Assembly: GCF_011604685.1 (NCBI RefSeq)
Contig: NZ_CP050063.1
Location: 5,664,501 to 5,728,500 of the forward strand
DNA: 64,000 nucleotides
Origin: Spirosoma aureum
GTDB lineage: Bacteria; Bacteroidota; Bacteroidia; Cytophagales; Spirosomataceae
Reading direction: 5' to 3'
The position numbers were made by a program, and so were the translations under genes. Shown in pieces: positions 63,231 through 64,000 of the stretch. The notes beneath the pieces were generated by a model. It searched no databases. It saw only the letters and a program-made list of their open reading frames with translations, and was not told where the DNA came from. Each line of letters opens with the position of its first letter. The stretch's first letter is position 1.

Positions 63231-64000
63231 ATGCGTAAGAAAAATAGAGTTACCTGGCTCTTCCTGTTAGGTCTGGCAACAGCATTGTCGGTTAGTAATG
63301 CCCTGGCCTCAGAAACACTTTTTTATATTGTAAAGCAGGCCGATTGGCTTGCTTACACGAATAAAACCCGTTTCGCTCCCCCGTCCCTTTCAAGAGACGG
63401 CTTTATTTCACTCCTGACGCCTGAACAGGTAATTCTTACCGCCCAGGCCTTATTTCAGGGGCAGAAGGACTTGCTCTTACTTAAAATTAATTTATCCTCG
63501 GCAGATCCGCAGTTGAAGTGGGACGAACTGGCTGGACACGAAGCGTCTTTGCCCCGTTATTATGGAGAACTTCCCCGTAGATTCGTTAAGAAAGTTGAGC
63601 GTTTTCAAGCCCGAAAAGACGGCCATTTCAGTTTACCCAATGAGCCATTAACGAAGCGCTTATTGCCGCAACTACTTCCCAGTGGTCTTATCAGCAAATT
63701 CCTCACCTATCAGAACTGGCAGAACACCGATCGATTCCATCAGCTACAGGTTGATAACTTTCTCCGACCCAAAGTTCAGTTACAATGGTGGTATTTTGAC
63801 TTTTTTCTTCAGGACGGCAGTTCGATGGTATTGACTTTTATACCGCAACATTGGTGGCAACCAGCAGCCACGAAAGATAAGAAAGCCGTTTTTACCATAT
63901 CGCTCAAAACCCGACATGGTGTTGTTAAACGATTCACAAGCATCATGCCCCAGTCGGAGCTAAAAACGGCTGCCGATCGTATCGAAATTCCTGGCCGCTT
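63231..64000 (+). CDS. DUF952 protein fused to CrtC/AttH-like domain (partial)
   Basis: Starts with ATG at 63231 and is open to the window edge (256 codons seen). Signal peptide 1-27 (WLFLLGLATALSVSNALA). Residues about 28-125 match DUF952: LFYIVKQADW, RDGFISLLTPEQV, GQKDLLLLKI, LKWDEL and PRYYGELPRRFV. The two His of the usual GFIH and PHLYG motifs are replaced by Ser60 and Arg109. From about 180, QLQWWYFDFFLQDG (WWYFD 186-190) is the signature of CrtC/AttH-like lipocalin domains. An in-frame GTG lies at 63222. The C-terminus is missing. Confidence 0.72.
   Translation, partial: MRKKNRVTWLFLLGLATALSVSNALASETLFYIVKQADWLAYTNKTRFAPPSLSRDGFISLLTPEQVILTAQALFQGQKDLLLLKINLSSADPQLKWDELAGHEASLPRYYGELPRRFVKKVERFQARKDGHFSLPNEPLTKRLLPQLLPSGLISKFLTYQNWQNTDRFHQLQVDNFLRPKVQLQWWYFDFFLQDGSSMVLTFIPQHWWQPAATKDKKAVFTISLKTRHGVVKRFTSIMPQSELKTAADRIEIPGR

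Noticed and set aside
1..64000. CRISPR arrays, tRNA or rRNA genes, complete insertion sequences, riboswitches
   Set aside because: Looked for in the longer gaps; no regularly spaced repeats, cloverleaf-like sequence, transposase frame or known riboswitch motif was seen by eye.

Overview
The window reads as a chromosomal segment of a Bacteroidota bacterium, most likely a Spirosoma-like member of the Cytophagales (inference). The grounds are four SusC/SusD outer-membrane pairs, three ECF sigma/FecR anti-sigma pairs, Bacteroidota-type promoter boxes (TTTG, then about 20 nt, then TAnnTTTG), few Shine-Dalgarno sites and moderate GC. No rRNA, tRNA, CRISPR array or intact mobile element was seen.

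Layout. 0-7.4 kb holds unlinked housekeeping or regulatory genes: a Tat-exported Gfo/Idh oxidoreductase, an SPFH protein with a small membrane partner, a PAS-only protein, a lone receiver domain, and an HPP membrane protein in operon with a four-cysteine FNR-like regulator behind a 46-bp perfect palindrome. 8.1-14.9 kb is a sigma-independent SusC/SusD pair with a polysaccharide deacetylase and a convergent GH43; both ends carry the same LacI-type operator (TTGCAATCGGTTGCAA, 15 of 16 bases at the first site). 15.3-40.1 kb is a large pectin utilisation locus. Two paralogous sigma/FecR/STN-SusC/SusD modules, both on the minus strand, flank two secreted esterases, a beta-propeller protein, GH105, GH43, pectin methylesterase (CE8) and polygalacturonase (GH28). 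In the first module a DUF1593 gene on the opposite strand separates sigma from FecR. 40.7-51.4 kb has a chloroperoxidase-like hydrolase and a third sigma/FecR/SusC/SusD module, whose operon ends in an exported FAD oxidoreductase and a secreted FMN-binding-like/HEAT protein; a sulfatase is divergent from its sigma gene. 53.5-64 kb holds a lipoprotein, a PadR regulator coupled to an FtsX/MacB-type permease, a DinB protein, a CE1-like esterase, an exported TldD with its PmbA/TldE partner, and the start of a DUF952 protein fused to a CrtC/AttH-like lipocalin domain that runs off the window.

How it works together. De-esterification (CE8 and the esterases), backbone cleavage (GH28), unsaturated-oligomer hydrolysis (GH105) and side-chain removal (GH43) feed oligosaccharides to the SusC/SusD pairs. 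The STN domain of each SusC should signal through FecR to its ECF sigma factor. The most interesting unexplained structure lies in all three fecR-susC gaps: each carries an intrinsic terminator pointing against the operon, which predicts a short antisense RNA over each susC leader, like the DonS-type antisense RNAs of Bacteroides PULs.
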